From the NCBI GenBank assembly GCA_965365285.1, contig CBDUBC010000126.1, positions 1-6,917 of the forward strand: a DNA stretch of 6,917 bases, read 5' to 3'. This DNA comes from JAURDE01 sp965365285. Lineage in GTDB: Bacteria > Bdellovibrionota > Bacteriovoracia > Bacteriovoracales > Bacteriovoracaceae. Both the position numbers and the translations under genes were made by a program. The notes beneath the pieces were generated by a model. The model was not told where the DNA came from, ran no database searches, and saw nothing but the letters and a program-made list of their open reading frames with translations. Below, piece after piece: positions 5,944 through 6,917 of the stretch (positions are counted from its first letter, which is position 1; every line of letters starts with the position of its first letter).

Positions 5944-6309
5944 AAGAGTCTTTATTTTTTCAAGTACCTCATCTGAATCAAATGGCTTTTCGATCACACC
6001 TTCCGCACCTCTGGAGGTTAGATCATTTACATCGATATCAATCTCACCCGTTAGCAAGAAGAACTTCGCATCTTTTTGTTTTTCATCCTCTTTAACCTTG
6101 GCAAGAATGTCATCTCCAGTGATTCCTCCAGGAAGATTTTGATCACAAAGAATGACATGAAAAGATTTTTCATCAATAGCAGCGAATGCTTTTTCGCCAT
6201 TGGATGCGGCAGTAATATTAAAGTCCTCAAGCTCAAAGCTATCAACAATTAGCTCTAGAAGATCCTCTTCATCATCAACAATAAGAATTGAAAAGTCTGA
6301 TGGCGCCAT
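5932..6309 (-). CDS. Stand-alone receiver-domain response regulator (CheY-like)
   Basis: The product is a 125-residue single-domain response regulator with no output domain. It would act by protein-protein contact when phosphorylated by a histidine kinase. Key residues are all present: D12/D13 in LIVDDEE, phospho-acceptor D56 in ILCDQNLPGG, T87 in FFLLTGE and K108 in IEKPF. An upstream ATG at 6351 would add 14 residues, but the ATG at 6307-6309 is preferred. It has GGAGAG 5 bases upstream and makes the protein begin just before the first strand, as usual. A possible promoter lies inside the longer frame, which also argues for the shorter form. The gene converges on tatA and overlaps its 3' end by 12 bases. 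I cannot name its kinase or target; a chemotaxis or predation-related signalling role is possible but unproven. Confidence 0.9.
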   Translation of the reverse strand: MAPSDFSILIVDDEEDLLELIVDSFELEDFNITAASNGEKAFAAIDEKSFHVILCDQNLPGGITGDDILAKVKEDEKQKDAKFFLLTGEIDIDVNDLTSRGAEGVIEKPFDSDEVLEKIKTLLGI

Positions 6310-6314
6310 ATAAT

Positions 6315-6320
6315 CTCTCC
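6315..6320 (-). promoter_or_regulatory. Ribosome-binding site fixing the receiver gene start
   Basis: GGAGAG on the minus strand is 5 bases before the ATG at 6307-6309. No comparable site precedes the alternative in-frame ATG at 6351, so this decides the shorter start. Confidence 0.8.
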
Positions 6321-6341
6321 ATTGATTTTTTAGACTACTTA

Positions 6342-6350
6342 ATTTTAGCA
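6342..6350 (-). promoter_or_regulatory. Possible extended -10 promoter for the receiver gene
   Basis: On the minus strand TGC-TAAAAT forms an extended -10 element (TAAAAT is the complement of 6342-6347), about 33 bases before the start codon at 6309. It lies just downstream of the khpA terminator, as expected for an independent promoter. The -35 position (around TTTCCT) is poor, which extended -10 promoters tolerate. Confidence 0.45.
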
Positions 6351-6367
6351 TAATTTGAAATTTAAGG

Positions 6368-6398
6368 AAAAAAAACCGCTTTACTTGAAGCGGTTTTT
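6368..6398 (-). terminator. Rho-independent terminator of the rpsP-khpA unit
   Basis: Read on the minus strand, AACCGCTT and AAGCGGTT form a GC-cored stem (6371-6381 with 6388-6398, including the A/T arms) around a 6-base loop. It is followed by eight Ts, the complement of the A-run at 6368-6375. It sits about 26 bases after the khpA stop. The plus strand also ends in five Ts, so some bidirectional action is possible, but no plus-strand gene reads into it. Confidence 0.88.
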
Positions 6399-6424
6399 AC
6401 ATCTAAGAATTTTGAAAAATTGAT

Positions 6425-6664
6425 TTACTCAATAATTTCTAGAACTGCACGCTTCTTAAGCTTGGTCGAAGCGGCATTGAGAATAGTTCGAAGAGCTCTG
6501 GCCGTTCGACCTTGCTTTCCAATAACTTTCCCTAAATCTGACTTATCTACTTTTAGTTCAACTACAGTCGTTTGCTCGCCAACAATCTCATTGACCTGAA
6601 CTGCATCAGGCAGATCCACAAGCGATTTACTAACGTAGAGAATAAGCTCTTTTAATTCACTCAT
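6425..6664 (-). CDS. khpA: KH-domain RNA-binding protein KhpA
   Basis: This is a 79-residue single KH domain protein of the KhpA (YlqC) family, a cytoplasmic RNA chaperone-like protein. In Gram-positive bacteria it pairs with KhpB (Jag/EloR) and affects cell elongation and division. The RNA-binding loop is clear: LGKVIGKQGRTARALRTIL contains the GxxG motif as G49-K50-Q51-G52. The length is typical. GGAG lies 7 bases before the ATG. It follows rpsP by 27 bases on the same strand; rpsP next to a KH gene is a very common arrangement and supports the call. In many genomes rimM and trmD come next, but here a strong terminator closes the unit directly after khpA. Confidence 0.93.
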   Translation of the reverse strand: MSELKELILYVSKSLVDLPDAVQVNEIVGEQTTVVELKVDKSDLGKVIGKQGRTARALRTILNAASTKLKKRAVLEIIE

Positions 6665-6691
6665 AAGGTTTCTCCAAATAATCGTTATCGA

Positions 6692-6917
6692 TTAAGCGAC
6701 TTGGATATTATGTCTTTTGAGAAGAGTTCTTACTGTATCTGAGAGAAGAGCACCTTTTTGTACATATTCTTTGATTTTATCAGCTTTAACACCGATTAAA
6801 ACTTCTTTAGAATTTGGATCATACTGTCCTAATCTATCGAGATTTCCACCGTTTCTAGCGCTTCTGCTATCTGTGGCCACAATCGTATAAATTGGGGCGT
6901 GAACTCTACCACCTCTT
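6692..6917 (-). CDS. rpsP: 30S ribosomal protein bS16, 5'-partial
   Basis: bS16 is a 30S subunit protein that binds 16S rRNA and helps assembly. The visible part has the family pattern: RGGRVHAPIYTIVATDSRSA, then NGGNLDRLGQYDPNSKEVLI, then VKADKIKEYVQKGALLSDTV and RTLLKRHNI. The reading frame runs off the right edge of the window, so the first several residues (usually a short stretch such as M-x-x-x-I-R-L-x-R) are missing. A GTG at 6878-6880 lies in the conserved TIVATDSR stretch and is an internal valine, not the start. It is the upstream partner of khpA; promoter and ribosome site lie outside the window. Confidence 0.95.
   Translation of the reverse strand, partial: RGGRVHAPIYTIVATDSRSARNGGNLDRLGQYDPNSKEVLIGVKADKIKEYVQKGALLSDTVRTLLKRHNIQVA

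Noticed and set aside
5941..5962. A terminator just after tatA (aaaagagtctttatttttt).
   Set aside because: The possible stem has only a one-base loop and no G/C core, and the bases are codons of the receiver gene.
6310..6351. The longer start for the receiver gene at 6351.
   Set aside because: It lacks a ribosome-binding site, adds 14 residues unlike the receiver fold, and overlaps the probable promoter. The ATG at 6309 has GGAGAG at the right distance.

Overview
The window is an AT-rich bacterial stretch (codon use dominated by A/T third positions) joined at its extreme left end to about 235 bases of very different, GC-rich coding sequence. The AT-rich part probably comes from a Bdellovibrionota-type organism, perhaps of the Bacteriovorax group. 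This is inferred from the DUF4360 secreted protein, the NhaR-type LysR regulator, the many receiver-domain proteins and the base composition; no marker here is diagnostic to genus.

Layout from left to right. (1) 1 to about 235: an unrecognised GC-rich reading frame on the minus strand, open at both ends. (2) About 234-851, plus: a DUF4360 secreted protein that has lost its start and signal peptide at the junction, followed by a strong plus-strand terminator. (3) 5141 down to 856, minus: a three-gene operon. It holds a ferrochelatase fused in frame to a major facilitator (MFS) transporter, a receiver protein with a CheC/CheX-like C-terminal domain, and an NhaR-type LysR regulator, with gaps of only 4 and 16 bases. 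(4) 5142-5238: a divergent promoter region. (5) 5239-5943, plus: queF (last step of preQ1 synthesis for queuosine) followed at once by a 51-codon tatA. (6) 5932-6309, minus: a stand-alone CheY-like receiver whose 3' end overlaps tatA. (7) 6371-6398: a terminator for the minus-strand pair rpsP (cut by the window end) and khpA.

The most interesting locus is the ferrochelatase-MFS fusion. The active-site residues of the enzyme and the A and C motifs of the transporter are intact, and both halves are full length. A Shine-Dalgarno-like sequence with a Met codon lies in the linker, so a separate transporter might also be made. Its operon partners are regulatory proteins, which suggests that tetrapyrrole synthesis or export is tied to signalling in this organism; that link is inference. 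The other genes (queF, tatA, rpsP, khpA) are ordinary housekeeping functions. No tRNA, rRNA, CRISPR array or mobile element was seen. No stretch over 300 bases lacks a gene.
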